The notes beneath the pieces were generated by a model, which saw nothing but the letters and a program-made list of their open reading frames with translations, was not told the DNA's origin and did not search any database. A program made the position numbers and the translations under genes. From an uncultured Bacteroidales bacterium (lineage in GTDB: Bacteria; Bacteroidota; Bacteroidia; Bacteroidales; Paludibacteraceae), in assembly GCA_946187695.1 (NCBI GenBank), contig CAMHSB010000022.1:1-32903 (forward strand): DNA of 32,903 bases, given 5' to 3'. Positions 1 through 7,729 of the stretch are shown one piece after another; the stretch's first letter is position 1; every line of letters begins with the position of its first letter.

Positions 1-1344
1 CCGTACCCGGTGATCGTGGGCTTCACGGCCGGTATCGCGTTGACGATATTCAGTACCCAGATGAATGATTTCTTCGGGTTGGGGCTGACGAACGTGCCGG
101 CTAACTTCGTGGATAAATGGATCTTCTATGCGCAGCATTTCAGCGTGAACGGATGGGCACTCGGGGTAGGTGTATTTTCCTTGTTGATATGCATCTTCAT
201 GCCGAAGCTGACGAAGCGTATCCCGGGCTCGTTGGCGGCGATCATCTTTGCGACCTTAGCTGTATGGGTGCTGAAGGAGTTTGCTCCGGAGGCATGGGGC
301 GTGGCGTCGATCCAGACGATCGGCGACCTGTACGCTTTGCCGCACGGTATTCCTGCGCCGCATCTGCCGAGTCTGGAGTTAGCAGAAGGGGAGTCGTTCT
401 TCACGCTGATACAGAAACTATTCCCGTCGGCGTTCACGATTGCGATGCTCGGTGCGATCGAAAGTTTACTGAGTGCGATGGTGGCGGATGGTGTGATCGG
501 CGACCGGCATAACTCGAACACGGAGTTGATTGCGCAAGGTGTGGCGAACGTGGTGGTGCCGTTCTTCGGCGGTATCCCGGCGACAGGTGCTATTGCGCGC
601 ACGATGACGAATATCAATAACGGCGGCCGTACGCCGGTGGCGGGTATCGTACACGCGGTGGTACTGCTGCTGGTGCTGCTGTTCTTGGGACAGTTGGTGG
701 GTCTGATACCAATGAGCTGTTTGGCAGCGGTACTGATCATGGTGGCGTACTCGATGAGCGGTTGGAAGACGATCGTAGGATTGTTTAAGCACCGTAACCG
801 CGATTTCTGGGTGCTGGTAGTGACGTTCCTGCTGACGGTGATCTTCGATTTGACGGTAGCTATCGAAGTGGGCTTGCTGCTGGCGATGGTGCTGTTCCTG
901 ATGCGTACGAACGAGCAGACGCATATCCGGACCTTGCATAAAGAGATCGATCCGAATGAGGATACGGAGAGCAACCTGAATCTGGAGCACCTGACGATCC
1001 CGGAGGGCGTGGAGGTGTATGAAATCGACGGCCCGTATTTCTTCGGTATCGCCAACCGGTTTGACGAGATCATGCTGCACGTGAGCGGTAAGGAGTACCC
1101 GATACGTATCATCCGCATGCGAAAAGTGCCGTTCGTAGATTCGACAGCGATGCACAACCTGAGTATGCTGATCCAGCGCTCGCATAAAGAGGGTATCACG
1201 ATCATCCTCTCTGGGGTGACGAACCACGTACACAAGCAACTGCTGCAAGGCGGAATCGAGCAGCAGATGAACCCCGACAATATCTGTCCGAATATTCATG
1301 TGGCACTACGTCGTGCCAATGATATTTTAGAAAATGAAAGATAA
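1..1344 (+). CDS. SulP-family anion transporter, 3' part (5' end outside window)
   Basis: The reading frame is open from base 1 and continues beyond the left edge, so the N-terminus is missing. The first residues (PYPVIVGFTAGIAL) match the conserved core of SulP/SLC26 transporters. Several hydrophobic segments follow, including one with FFGGIPATGAIARTMTNINNG, the conserved loop seen in bacterial SulP proteins. After the last membrane segment (ending near LLLAMVLFLMRT) comes a cytoplasmic C-terminal STAS domain (VYEIDGPYFFGIANRFDE, then VPFVDSTAMHNL). The protein should sit in the inner membrane and move an anion such as sulfate or bicarbonate; the substrate cannot be read from the sequence. 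The next gene starts 32 bases downstream on the same strand, so cotranscription is possible. Confidence 0.93.
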   Translation, partial: PYPVIVGFTAGIALTIFSTQMNDFFGLGLTNVPANFVDKWIFYAQHFSVNGWALGVGVFSLLICIFMPKLTKRIPGSLAAIIFATLAVWVLKEFAPEAWGVASIQTIGDLYALPHGIPAPHLPSLELAEGESFFTLIQKLFPSAFTIAMLGAIESLLSAMVADGVIGDRHNSNTELIAQGVANVVVPFFGGIPATGAIARTMTNINNGGRTPVAGIVHAVVLLLVLLFLGQLVGLIPMSCLAAVLIMVAYSMSGWKTIVGLFKHRNRDFWVLVVTFLLTVIFDLTVAIEVGLLLAMVLFLMRTNEQTHIRTLHKEIDPNEDTESNLNLEHLTIPEGVEVYEIDGPYFFGIANRFDEIMLHVSGKEYPIRIIRMRKVPFVDSTAMHNLSMLIQRSHKEGITIILSGVTNHVHKQLLQGGIEQQMNPDNICPNIHVALRRANDILENER

Positions 1345-1376
1345 CTTTTTATATTAACCCTTAAAAAATTAACACT

Positions 1377-1925
1377 ATGGTAAAGAAATTTATCTGCCCG
1401 ATCTGTGGTTATGTACACGAGGGCACAGAGGCACCGGAGCGTTGTCCGCAATGCAAACAAATCGTTGAGTGGAAGGTAGCTTCCGACGACAAGTTGAACT
1501 TCGCTTGCGAGCACGTACTCGGCGTAGCAAAGAACGAGATGGATCCGATCATCCATGATGGTCTGCGTGCGCATTTTATTGGAGAGTGCACGGAGGTAGG
1601 TCAGTACCTGGCAATGGCTCGTCAAGCCGATCGCGAGGGCTATCCGGAGGTAGCAGAGGCTTTCCGTCGTTATGCATACGAAGAGGCAGATCACGCATCG
1701 CGTTTTGCTGAGTTGCTCGGTGAGATCGTTTGGGACACCAAGACGAACCTCGAGAAGCGTATGTTGGCAGAGTCGGGTGCTTGCGAAGACAAGCTGAATA
1801 TCGCTAAACGTGCGAAAGAGTTGAACCTGGATCCGATCCACGACACGGTACACGAGATGGCTCGCGACGAGGCTCGTCACGGAAAGGGATTCGAAGGGCT
1901 GTATAAGCGTTATTTTGGAAAATAA
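1377..1925 (+). CDS. Reverse rubrerythrin (N-terminal rubredoxin domain, C-terminal diiron domain)
   Basis: This 182-residue protein begins with a rubredoxin-like iron site, C7-x2-C10 and C23-x2-C26 (CPIC and CPQC). A ferritin-like four-helix domain follows, with Glu and His ligands visible in [19 protein letters not shown] and MARDEARHG. Classical rubrerythrin has the opposite domain order, so this is the reverse type known from anaerobes such as clostridia, where it reduces hydrogen peroxide and oxygen with electrons from NAD(P)H via partner proteins. The length is normal for that type. It is expected in the cytoplasm as an oxidative-stress defence of an anaerobe. The stop codon is followed within six bases by a 16-bp tandem repeat array that separates it from the convergent mnmA gene. 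The start at 1377 is the only sensible one. Confidence 0.92.
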   Translation: MVKKFICPICGYVHEGTEAPERCPQCKQIVEWKVASDDKLNFACEHVLGVAKNEMDPIIHDGLRAHFIGECTEVGQYLAMARQADREGYPEVAEAFRRYAYEEADHASRFAELLGEIVWDTKTNLEKRMLAESGACEDKLNIAKRAKELNLDPIHDTVHEMARDEARHGKGFEGLYKRYFGK

Positions 1926-1930
1926 CGCTT

Positions 1931-1994
1931 GACCGCTGCGCTGCAAGACCACTACGTTGTAGGATCGCTACGCTGTAAGACCGTTTCACTGTTA
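1931..1994. repeat. 16-bp tandem repeat array (4 units) between rubrerythrin gene and mnmA
   Basis: Four head-to-tail 16-bp units begin at 1931, 1947, 1963 and 1979; the plus-strand consensus is close to GACCGCTACGCTGTAA. On the minus strand each unit reads roughly ACAGC-GNA-GCGGT: a five-position stem with a central A-G mismatch closed by a GNA triloop. Units differ mostly at paired positions: GC/GC becomes AC/GT in unit 2 and GT/AC in unit 4. The mnmA stop codon (1992-1994, minus strand) lies inside the last unit. The same unit recurs inside mnmA at 2150-2197. Confidence 0.93.
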
Positions 1995-3086
1995 GACTAT
2001 GATACCGCCGCCGACCACGAGGTCGTCGGAATAGAGGACGACGGATTGGCCGGGGGTGATACCCCAAACGGGAGTTGCGAAAAGAACGCGACTCTCGTTT
2101 ATTTCTTTTATGGGGACCGCTACGCTTCGATAACGAATCTTAGCTGTAAGACCGCTACGCTGTAAGACCGTTTCACTGTAAGACCGCTTCGCTGTAGGAA
2201 TAAAGTGGAGCTCCGTCGCGTACATGTCGTCGTTGGTGCCGAGGGTGATGCGGTTGGTGGCGGGGTCGATATGGGTGATGTAGGCGGGATGACCGAGGGC
2301 GATGCCGAGTCCTTTGCGTTGACCGATGGTGTAATTGACGAAGCCCTGATGTGTGCCCAAGACCTTGCCTTGCGCGTCCACGTACTCGCCCGGGCGCACG
2401 CGTTCCTCATAGTCAGGCACGTTCGCGCGCAGGAAGGCGCGGTAGTCATCATCCGGGATGAAGCAAATCTCCTGGCTCTCGCGTTTGGTAGCGAGTTTCT
2501 CGTAGCCGTGTGCCCGTGCTATCTCGCGCACCTGGTCCTTGGTATAGTCGCCTAAGGGGAAGATTGTCCGTTTGAGCTGCTCTTCCGTCAGCCGCCAGAG
2601 GAAATAAGTCTGATCCTTGCGGGTGTCGGCGGCGGTGCGCAGGAAGAGGTGGCCGTCGCGTTCGGCGATGCGGGCGTAATGGCCTGTCGCTATATAGTCG
2701 CAACCCATCTCATCCGCCAGATGGAGCATCTCACCCCACTTGATGGTGGAATTGCAAAGGACGCATGGGTTGGGGGTGCGGCCCGCCATATACTCGTCGA
2801 TGAAATTCTGGATGACGCAGCGGCGGAAGGTCTCGCGAAAGTCCACGATATGGTGCTCAAAGCCCATTCGTTCGGCGTTATGCTTCGCCTCCATGATGGA
2901 GTCGATGGTGCAGCAGCCTTTCTCTTTGGCGAGGCAGGACTCTTTGATGGAGTCATAGGTACGGAAGGTGACACCGACTACTTCATAGCCCTGCTCCAGA
3001 AGAAGCATGGCGCTGACGGTGGAGTCTATTCCTCCGGACATGCCGAGCAGCACGCGGTGCTTATTTACCATTTGGTCATTTACCAT
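1992..3086 (-). CDS. mnmA: tRNA-specific 2-thiouridylase MnmA
   Basis: MnmA thiolates U34 of the tRNAs for Lys, Glu and Gln in the cytoplasm, using ATP and a sulfur relay. The PP-loop motif GMSGGIDS lies near residues 15-22. The two catalytic cysteines are in VLCNSTIKW (C111) and SQEICFIPDDD (C208), and the central domain has NYTIGQRKGLGI. At 364 residues it is within the family range. Residues about 298-315 (AKRSYSETVLQRSGLTAK) are encoded by three copies of a 16-bp repeat. They form an extra segment between the ELHF strand and the KIRYR strand of the C-terminal beta-barrel domain. The N-terminus is built on a heptamer array with several ATGs; an alternative in-frame start at 3071 gives MVNKHRVLLG, the more usual N-terminus. 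It is the last gene of the operon, 8 bases after the ABC exporter stop. Confidence 0.95.
   Translation of the reverse strand: MVNDQMVNKHRVLLGMSGGIDSTVSAMLLLEQGYEVVGVTFRTYDSIKESCLAKEKGCCTIDSIMEAKHNAERMGFEHHIVDFRETFRRCVIQNFIDEYMAGRTPNPCVLCNSTIKWGEMLHLADEMGCDYIATGHYARIAERDGHLFLRTAADTRKDQTYFLWRLTEEQLKRTIFPLGDYTKDQVREIARAHGYEKLATKRESQEICFIPDDDYRAFLRANVPDYEERVRPGEYVDAQGKVLGTHQGFVNYTIGQRKGLGIALGHPAYITHIDPATNRITLGTNDDMYATELHFIPTAKRSYSETVLQRSGLTAKIRYRSVAVPIKEINESRVLFATPVWGITPGQSVVLYSDDLVVGGGIIV
2115..2197. repeat. 16-bp repeat array inside mnmA (3 clear units plus degenerate copies)
   Basis: Clear units start at 2150, 2166 and 2182 and match the array downstream of mnmA. Degenerate copies are visible at 2115-2130 (GACCGCTACGCTTCGA) and 2140-2149. 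Three units total 48 bp, exactly 16 codons, so the reading frame is kept. On the coding (minus) strand each clear unit again has a GNA triloop hairpin: GTA, GAA and GAA in plus-strand order. The unit at 2166 carries the compensated GT/AC stem instead of GC/GC. Confidence 0.92.
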
Positions 3087-3092
3087 TTACCA
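3064..3092. repeat. Heptamer array (TTTACCA) at the mnmA start
   Basis: Plus-strand units are TTTACCA at 3064, 3079 and 3086, with a diverged 8-bp unit TTTGGTCA at 3071. On the gene strand the repeat is TGGTAAA and supplies ATG codons at 3093, 3086, 3079 and 3071. Those at 3086 and 3071 are in frame with mnmA. The ATG at 3093 and the one at 3079 are out of frame with it. Confidence 0.8.
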
Positions 3093-3094
3093 TT

Positions 3095-4966
3095 TTATTT
3101 CTGCATATCGACGAGTTTGGTATAGTATCCTCCGAGGGCGTAGAGTTCGTTATGTTTGCCGCGCTCGACGATACGTCCTTCGTGGAGCACGCAGATGAGG
3201 TCGGCATGCTTGATGGTCGAGAGACGGTGCGCGACGACGAGGGTGGTGCGCTCCGCCATGAGGTGTTCGAGCGCTTCCTGCACGAGTTTCTCGGACTCGG
3301 AGTCGAGTGCGGAGGTGGCCTCATCGAGGATGAGGATGGGCGGGTTCTTGAGGATAGCACGTGCGATAGAGAGGCGTTGGCGTTGGCCGCCGGAGAGACG
3401 GCTACCACGATCGCCGATGACGGTATCGTAGCCTTCGGGCATGCGTGCGATGAACTCATGGGCGTTGGCGATACGTGCTGCCTGTTCAACCGCCTCGGAC
3501 CATGTGAGACCGTTGGGGGCGGGTAGGGAGGTGTCGACGCCGAAAGTGATGTTGTTATAGACGGTGTCGTTGAAGAGCACGGGTTCCTGGCAGACGATAC
3601 CCATCTGTGCCCGCAGATCGTGGGTGGAGATGGATCGTATATCGATGCCGTCCACGGTGATGGTGCCGGCGGTCGGGTCGTAGAAACGCGGCACGAGGTC
3701 GGTCATAGTGGTCTTACCGGATCCGGATTGTCCAACGAGGGCAATAGTCTTGCCTTTGGGGACCTCGAGACAGATGTCGGTCAGTACCTCGCGGTCGGCA
3801 TTATAAGCGAAATGGACGTGGTTGAAGGCGATCTTCTGCTCAAAAGTCATCGGCTGCGGCTGCTTGGGCTCGATGATGTTGGACTCGGTGTTGAGTACCG
3901 CATCGATACGCTCGAGGGACGCGAGTCCGCGGCGGATACCGTAGGCGGCTTTGCTGAGGTCCTTGGAGGGGTTGATGATGGAGTAGAAGATAACGAGGTA
4001 ATAGATGAACGTAGATGCATCTATCGTCGCATGATCGGAAAGGATGAGCAAGCCGCCGAACCAGAGGATGATCGCGATGAGCGCTGTGCCGAGGAACTCG
4101 GAGAGCGGGTGGGCGAGGTAATAACGACGGTTGATACGGTTGAAGGTAGCACGTGTGGCATTGATGAGGGTGTAGAAGCGCGTACGCAGTTTGTGCTGCG
4201 CATTAAAACCCTTGACGACACGCAAGCCGAGCAGGGTCTCATCTACGGACGAGAGGATCTCGGCGTTTTGTTCCTGCCCCTTGGTGGACGCTTTCTTGAG
4301 GCTGCGTCCGATGCGACCGATAAAGAAGATAGCGACCGGCATCAAAACGAGCACGAAGAGGGTGAGTTGCCACGAGATGACAAAAAGGGTGATGAGATAG
4401 ACGATAATCATCACCGGATCTTTGAAGAGGATATCGAGCGCCGACATGATGGACGCTTCGACCTCGTTGACGTCGTTGGTCATACGCGAGATGACGTCGC
4501 CGCGGCGGGCTTCGGTGAAGTACCCCATCGGCAGGGAGAGGATCTTATCGTAGAGCTGCTGGCGCAAGTCGCGCAGGACCCCCGTACGGATCGGCACCAT
4601 GAAGTAGTTCGCCAACCACGCCGCGGCGCACTTGAATCCGGTCATAACGACGAGGAAGAGGCCCAGCATGAGCAGGACGTAACCCGGACCATGGAGCGCG
4701 ATCTGGTCGTTGAGGATGTAGTAGAGGTTGGAACGTAAAGCCGCCAGGGTCTGTTGGAGTCCGCTCACAGTATGGAGATCGGTCCATTGGACATCGACAG
4801 CGGTGAGGCCGAAGAGGATGCGCAACACGGGGATGATCGCAGCAAAAGAGAACAGGGACAGGATCGTCGAGAGGAGGTTGAACAGGATGTTCAGCCCCAT
4901 CTGCAGCTTATACGGCGGCACGAAACGAAGGAGGATGTTTGTGATTGGTGATTGGTGATTGGTCAT
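3095..4966 (-). CDS. msbA: ABC exporter, MsbA-like (fused membrane and ATPase domains)
   Basis: A 623-residue half-transporter of the type that works as a homodimer in the inner membrane. Hydrophobic segments between about residues 25 and 340 form the exporter membrane domain. The ATPase domain follows with Walker A GQSGSGKTT (412-420), signature LSGGQ (524-528), Walker B ILILDEA (544-550) and the H-loop AHRLST. It overlaps lpxK by four bases, and the lpxK/msbA pairing is classic for lipid A export, so MsbA (flipping lipid A-core across the inner membrane) is the best guess. Sequence alone cannot exclude another lipid or drug exporter. The first ten residues (MTNHQSPITN) are encoded by a heptamer repeat array and are probably not functionally conserved. 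The start at 4966 is supported by the ATGA overlap. Confidence 0.88.
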   Translation of the reverse strand: MTNHQSPITNILLRFVPPYKLQMGLNILFNLLSTILSLFSFAAIIPVLRILFGLTAVDVQWTDLHTVSGLQQTLAALRSNLYYILNDQIALHGPGYVLLMLGLFLVVMTGFKCAAAWLANYFMVPIRTGVLRDLRQQLYDKILSLPMGYFTEARRGDVISRMTNDVNEVEASIMSALDILFKDPVMIIVYLITLFVISWQLTLFVLVLMPVAIFFIGRIGRSLKKASTKGQEQNAEILSSVDETLLGLRVVKGFNAQHKLRTRFYTLINATRATFNRINRRYYLAHPLSEFLGTALIAIILWFGGLLILSDHATIDASTFIYYLVIFYSIINPSKDLSKAAYGIRRGLASLERIDAVLNTESNIIEPKQPQPMTFEQKIAFNHVHFAYNADREVLTDICLEVPKGKTIALVGQSGSGKTTMTDLVPRFYDPTAGTITVDGIDIRSISTHDLRAQMGIVCQEPVLFNDTVYNNITFGVDTSLPAPNGLTWSEAVEQAARIANAHEFIARMPEGYDTVIGDRGSRLSGGQRQRLSIARAILKNPPILILDEATSALDSESEKLVQEALEHLMAERTTLVVAHRLSTIKHADLICVLHEGRIVERGKHNELYALGGYYTKLVDMQK

Positions 4967-4975
4967 TGGTGATTC
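4941..4975. repeat. Heptamer array (GTGATTG x5) across the lpxK/ABC exporter junction
   Basis: Five units in strict 7-bp register: GTGATTG at 4941, 4948 and 4955, GTCATTG at 4962 and GTGATTC at 4969. The array encodes the last residues of LpxK (NHQ) with its stop codon, and the start codon and first residues of the ABC exporter. The heptamer is the reverse complement of the AATCACC repeat inside the RNA methyltransferase gene at 10810. Relative to the direction of translation the two have the same orientation and both give SPITN-type peptides. Confidence 0.95.
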
Positions 4976-5973
4976 TCTTTTACGTAGTGGAGTATTTGTT
5001 GGTCGAAGTTTTTATGCGGGGTGAGGAAGCGTGTGCGGATCGGCAGGGCGATGAGGGCTTTGCCTTGCGCTGCCAGCCGGGCCTTGAGGTCGGTGGACTC
5101 CAGGCGTTGCAGATCTTTCTCGGTCGTGAGCACAAAATCAAAATGTTTGGCTTGGGTGAGGATGGAGTCGAGATCCGCCTCGGTGAAAGCATGATGGTCC
5201 GGGAAGGCGAGTAACTCGGCCTGCGGGTATTGCTGCTGCACGTGCGCGATCATATACTCGGGATGCGCGATACCGGTGAGCACGAGCGGATTGCCTTTCT
5301 CGGTAAGCGGTGCATACTCGATACCCGCAAAATGGAGCTGCTGGAAAGTCGGCAGATGGAGTCGGTTGTCGATGACGCGCATGTCGATCGGCCGCATACT
5401 GTCCGGGCACTTGGTGACGACGATCGTGTCGGCTTTGAGGGCCCGCGAAGGTATATCGCGCAAAGTGCCCCATGGCAGCATACGGTCGTCTATGTAGAGT
5501 CGGTCGTAAGGGGTGAGCAACACCGTGAACCCGCAGCGCAGACGGCGGTGCTGCATGGCGTCGTCGAGGATGATGACGTCTATATCGGGCACCTGCCGTT
5601 GCAGCTGGTGGATACCCGGTACACGATGCTCACATACCGCAACCGGCACATCTGGGAAGGCTCGATGCATCTGCATGGCTTCGTCACCGATGGTGCACAC
5701 GGTGGACTGACTATCCGCCAGCAGGAAGCCGCGGGTCTTGCGTTTGTATCCGCGCGAGAGCACGGCGGGCCGGTAACCCTTATCCAGCAGGAGCTGCACG
5801 ATATAGGCAGTCATGGGCGTCTTACCCGTACCACCGACCGCCAGGTTACCCACACAGATCGTCGGTATCTTGACCGGGAACGAGGGTAAGAGGCGCTTGT
5901 CGTACAACCAATGCCGGATATTGATCCCGACCTGGTAAAGCCAACTCAATACTATTTTAGCGAATGACCACAT
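4963..5973 (-). CDS. lpxK: Tetraacyldisaccharide 4'-kinase LpxK
   Basis: LpxK phosphorylates the 4' position of the tetraacyldisaccharide intermediate, a late step of lipid A synthesis, at the cytoplasmic face of the inner membrane. The 336-residue length is typical. The family P-loop GNLAVGGTGKTP lies at residues 42-53, preceded by a hydrophobic amphipathic N-terminus (FAKIVLSWLYQVGINIRHWLYD). The downstream motifs LSRGYKRKTRGF and VIILDDAMQHRRL are characteristic; the second normally reads DDGxQHxxL, and here Ala replaces Gly. The gene overlaps the end of sppA by 17 bases and the ABC exporter by 4 bases, so translation of the three is probably coupled. Its last three codons lie in a heptamer repeat. 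Confidence 0.95.
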   Translation of the reverse strand: MWSFAKIVLSWLYQVGINIRHWLYDKRLLPSFPVKIPTICVGNLAVGGTGKTPMTAYIVQLLLDKGYRPAVLSRGYKRKTRGFLLADSQSTVCTIGDEAMQMHRAFPDVPVAVCEHRVPGIHQLQRQVPDIDVIILDDAMQHRRLRCGFTVLLTPYDRLYIDDRMLPWGTLRDIPSRALKADTIVVTKCPDSMRPIDMRVIDNRLHLPTFQQLHFAGIEYAPLTEKGNPLVLTGIAHPEYMIAHVQQQYPQAELLAFPDHHAFTEADLDSILTQAKHFDFVLTTEKDLQRLESTDLKARLAAQGKALIALPIRTRFLTPHKNFDQQILHYVKENHQ

Positions 5974-7729
5974 CGTCCATTCTTGCCATCACACGCGGTT
6001 TGGAGCAGAAGTTCTTGATCTTGAGCAGCAGTTTCTCCTCGTCGGTGGTGTTGTCGAAGAGTTTGAGCAGTTCTTCGTACGGATCGACTACGTCGGGGTA
6101 ATAAACAAGTTTGTAGCTCTCGAGTCCGGCAAGTTCGACCGCTTTGGCAATCGCGTTGTCGATGTTACCGAGTTCATCGACGATACCGATCTCTTTACCT
6201 TTGGCACCGAGCCAAACGCGGCCTTCGCCGATCGACTTGATATAGTCCTGGCTGACATGACGGCCGTCGGCACAACGGCTGGTGAAGAGGTCATATCCGC
6301 GCTCCACCATCGTCTGCATCATCGCCTGTTCCTCGGGGTTCATGCCTTTGTAGATTATGTTGGACTCCAAAGCCGAGTGCTTGTTGGTGGAGACACCGTC
6401 GATGTCGAGGCCCACTTTCTCGCGCAGCTTGCCTACGCTGGGGATGGTACCGAAGATACCGATAGAACCGGTGAGGGTCGTCGGCTCGGCGTAGATATAA
6501 TCGGCGCCGCAGGAGATGTAGTATCCACCCGAAGCGGCATAGTCACCCATCGAAACGACTACAGGGATGCTGTCGGCTTTGATCTTCTGGATCGCATGCC
6601 AGATCTGCTCGCTGGCATCTGCCGAACCACCCGGGCTGTTGACGCGGAGCACGAGTGCTTTGATATCATCGTCCTTGGCGATCTTCTTGAAGGTCTTGAT
6701 GACCTCTTTGCCAACGATACCGTCACCATCCTCGTCCGTGATTTCCCCTTCGAGGTAGAGCACAGCGATCTTATCATTGGCTTTGGACTCCGGACGTGTA
6801 ACGGCTGCCATTTTGGCGGTCGAGAGCAGTTTGTAATCCTTCGTGCCGGTATAGACGCGCAAGAGCGAATCCATATCCTGACCATAGACGATGGTGTCCA
6901 CGAGTCCGGCTTTGAGGTTCTCTTCGGCGCTCTGCAGGGACATGTACCGGTCGGCCATCTCATCGAGTTGTTCTTCGGTCAGGTGACGCGCTGCGGCTAC
7001 AGCCGTCTTGTACTCGCTCCAGATACCGTCGATATACTGCAGGGTCTGGGTGCGGTCGGCTTCAGACATGGAGGTGCGGAAATACGGTTCCACAGCGGAT
7101 TTGAACGTACCTACTTTGATGATCTGCATCTGCACGCCGATCTTCTCCAGCGCGCGGGTGTAATACATCTTCTGCGCCGACAGACCTTTCCAGTCCACCT
7201 CTCCGGTCGGATCGAGGCAGATACGGTCGGCTACCGAAGCCACGTAGTAATTGGTTTGACCGTAACTCTTGGCGGACGCGATGATCCACTTACCGCTGGA
7301 CTTGAAATCGATCAGTGCATCGCGGATGGCTTTCGCACTTGCCGGCGCCATCGACAACTCGGCACCGTCCAACCAGATACCCAAGATCTTGTCATCGTTC
7401 TTGGCCAGGCGGATATTGCTCAGGATATCGTCCAAGCCTACATTGTCCTGTGCGGCATAGTTGCCATAAGGCACCTGACCCATGAAGGCGGTGAAGGGAC
7501 TCTCTTCCTGCGCCTGCTCGACGAGGTTACCCTTCATCTCTAAGCGATAAACAGTCTTGTCCTGCAGCTCCACAGAAGACGAGGAGAACATATCTCCCAT
7601 GATCCAGCCTAAGAGGGCGCTACAAATGAAATACACGGCGAAGAAAATAAGACATCCGCCTAAACATCCGATTCTGCGACGCGGACGTTGTTGTTCCGGC
7701 GTCGGATTGTTGTTGGTAATAAAAATCAT
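5957..7729 (-). CDS. sppA: Signal peptide peptidase SppA, long (67K) type
   Basis: A 590-residue membrane-anchored serine protease with the duplicated fold of E. coli-type SppA, which degrades cleaved signal peptides. One membrane segment is visible at about residues 21-45 (CLGGCLIFFAVYFICSALLG). The catalytic lysine is in VGTFKSAVEPY (K210) and the catalytic serine in DYAASGGYYIS (S400), one in each half, as expected for the Ser/Lys dyad. The length fits the bacterial long form. It overlaps rnhB by four bases at its start (ATGA) and lpxK by 17 bases at its end, firmly inside the operon. Confidence 0.95.
   Translation of the reverse strand: MIFITNNNPTPEQQRPRRRIGCLGGCLIFFAVYFICSALLGWIMGDMFSSSSVELQDKTVYRLEMKGNLVEQAQEESPFTAFMGQVPYGNYAAQDNVGLDDILSNIRLAKNDDKILGIWLDGAELSMAPASAKAIRDALIDFKSSGKWIIASAKSYGQTNYYVASVADRICLDPTGEVDWKGLSAQKMYYTRALEKIGVQMQIIKVGTFKSAVEPYFRTSMSEADRTQTLQYIDGIWSEYKTAVAAARHLTEEQLDEMADRYMSLQSAEENLKAGLVDTIVYGQDMDSLLRVYTGTKDYKLLSTAKMAAVTRPESKANDKIAVLYLEGEITDEDGDGIVGKEVIKTFKKIAKDDDIKALVLRVNSPGGSADASEQIWHAIQKIKADSIPVVVSMGDYAASGGYYISCGADYIYAEPTTLTGSIGIFGTIPSVGKLREKVGLDIDGVSTNKHSALESNIIYKGMNPEEQAMMQTMVERGYDLFTSRCADGRHVSQDYIKSIGEGRVWLGAKGKEIGIVDELGNIDNAIAKAVELAGLESYKLVYYPDVVDPYEELLKLFDNTTDEEKLLLKIKNFCSKPRVMARMDDVVIR

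Noticed and set aside
1345..1376. Promoter before the reverse rubrerythrin gene
   Set aside because: The sequence is AT-rich but has no convincing TAnnTTTG element with a -33 partner.
1931..2197. CRISPR-like array
   Set aside because: Units are contiguous 16-mers without spacers and partly coding, and no cas genes are present.
3620..4738. Open frame of 372 codons opposite the ABC exporter
   Set aside because: Extremely acidic, low-complexity product mirroring the exporter codons; no family resemblance.
6257..7543. Long open frame on the plus strand opposite sppA
   Set aside because: Antisense shadow; SppA carries both catalytic residues in the other strand, and the plus-strand product has no recognisable domain, promoter or start context.
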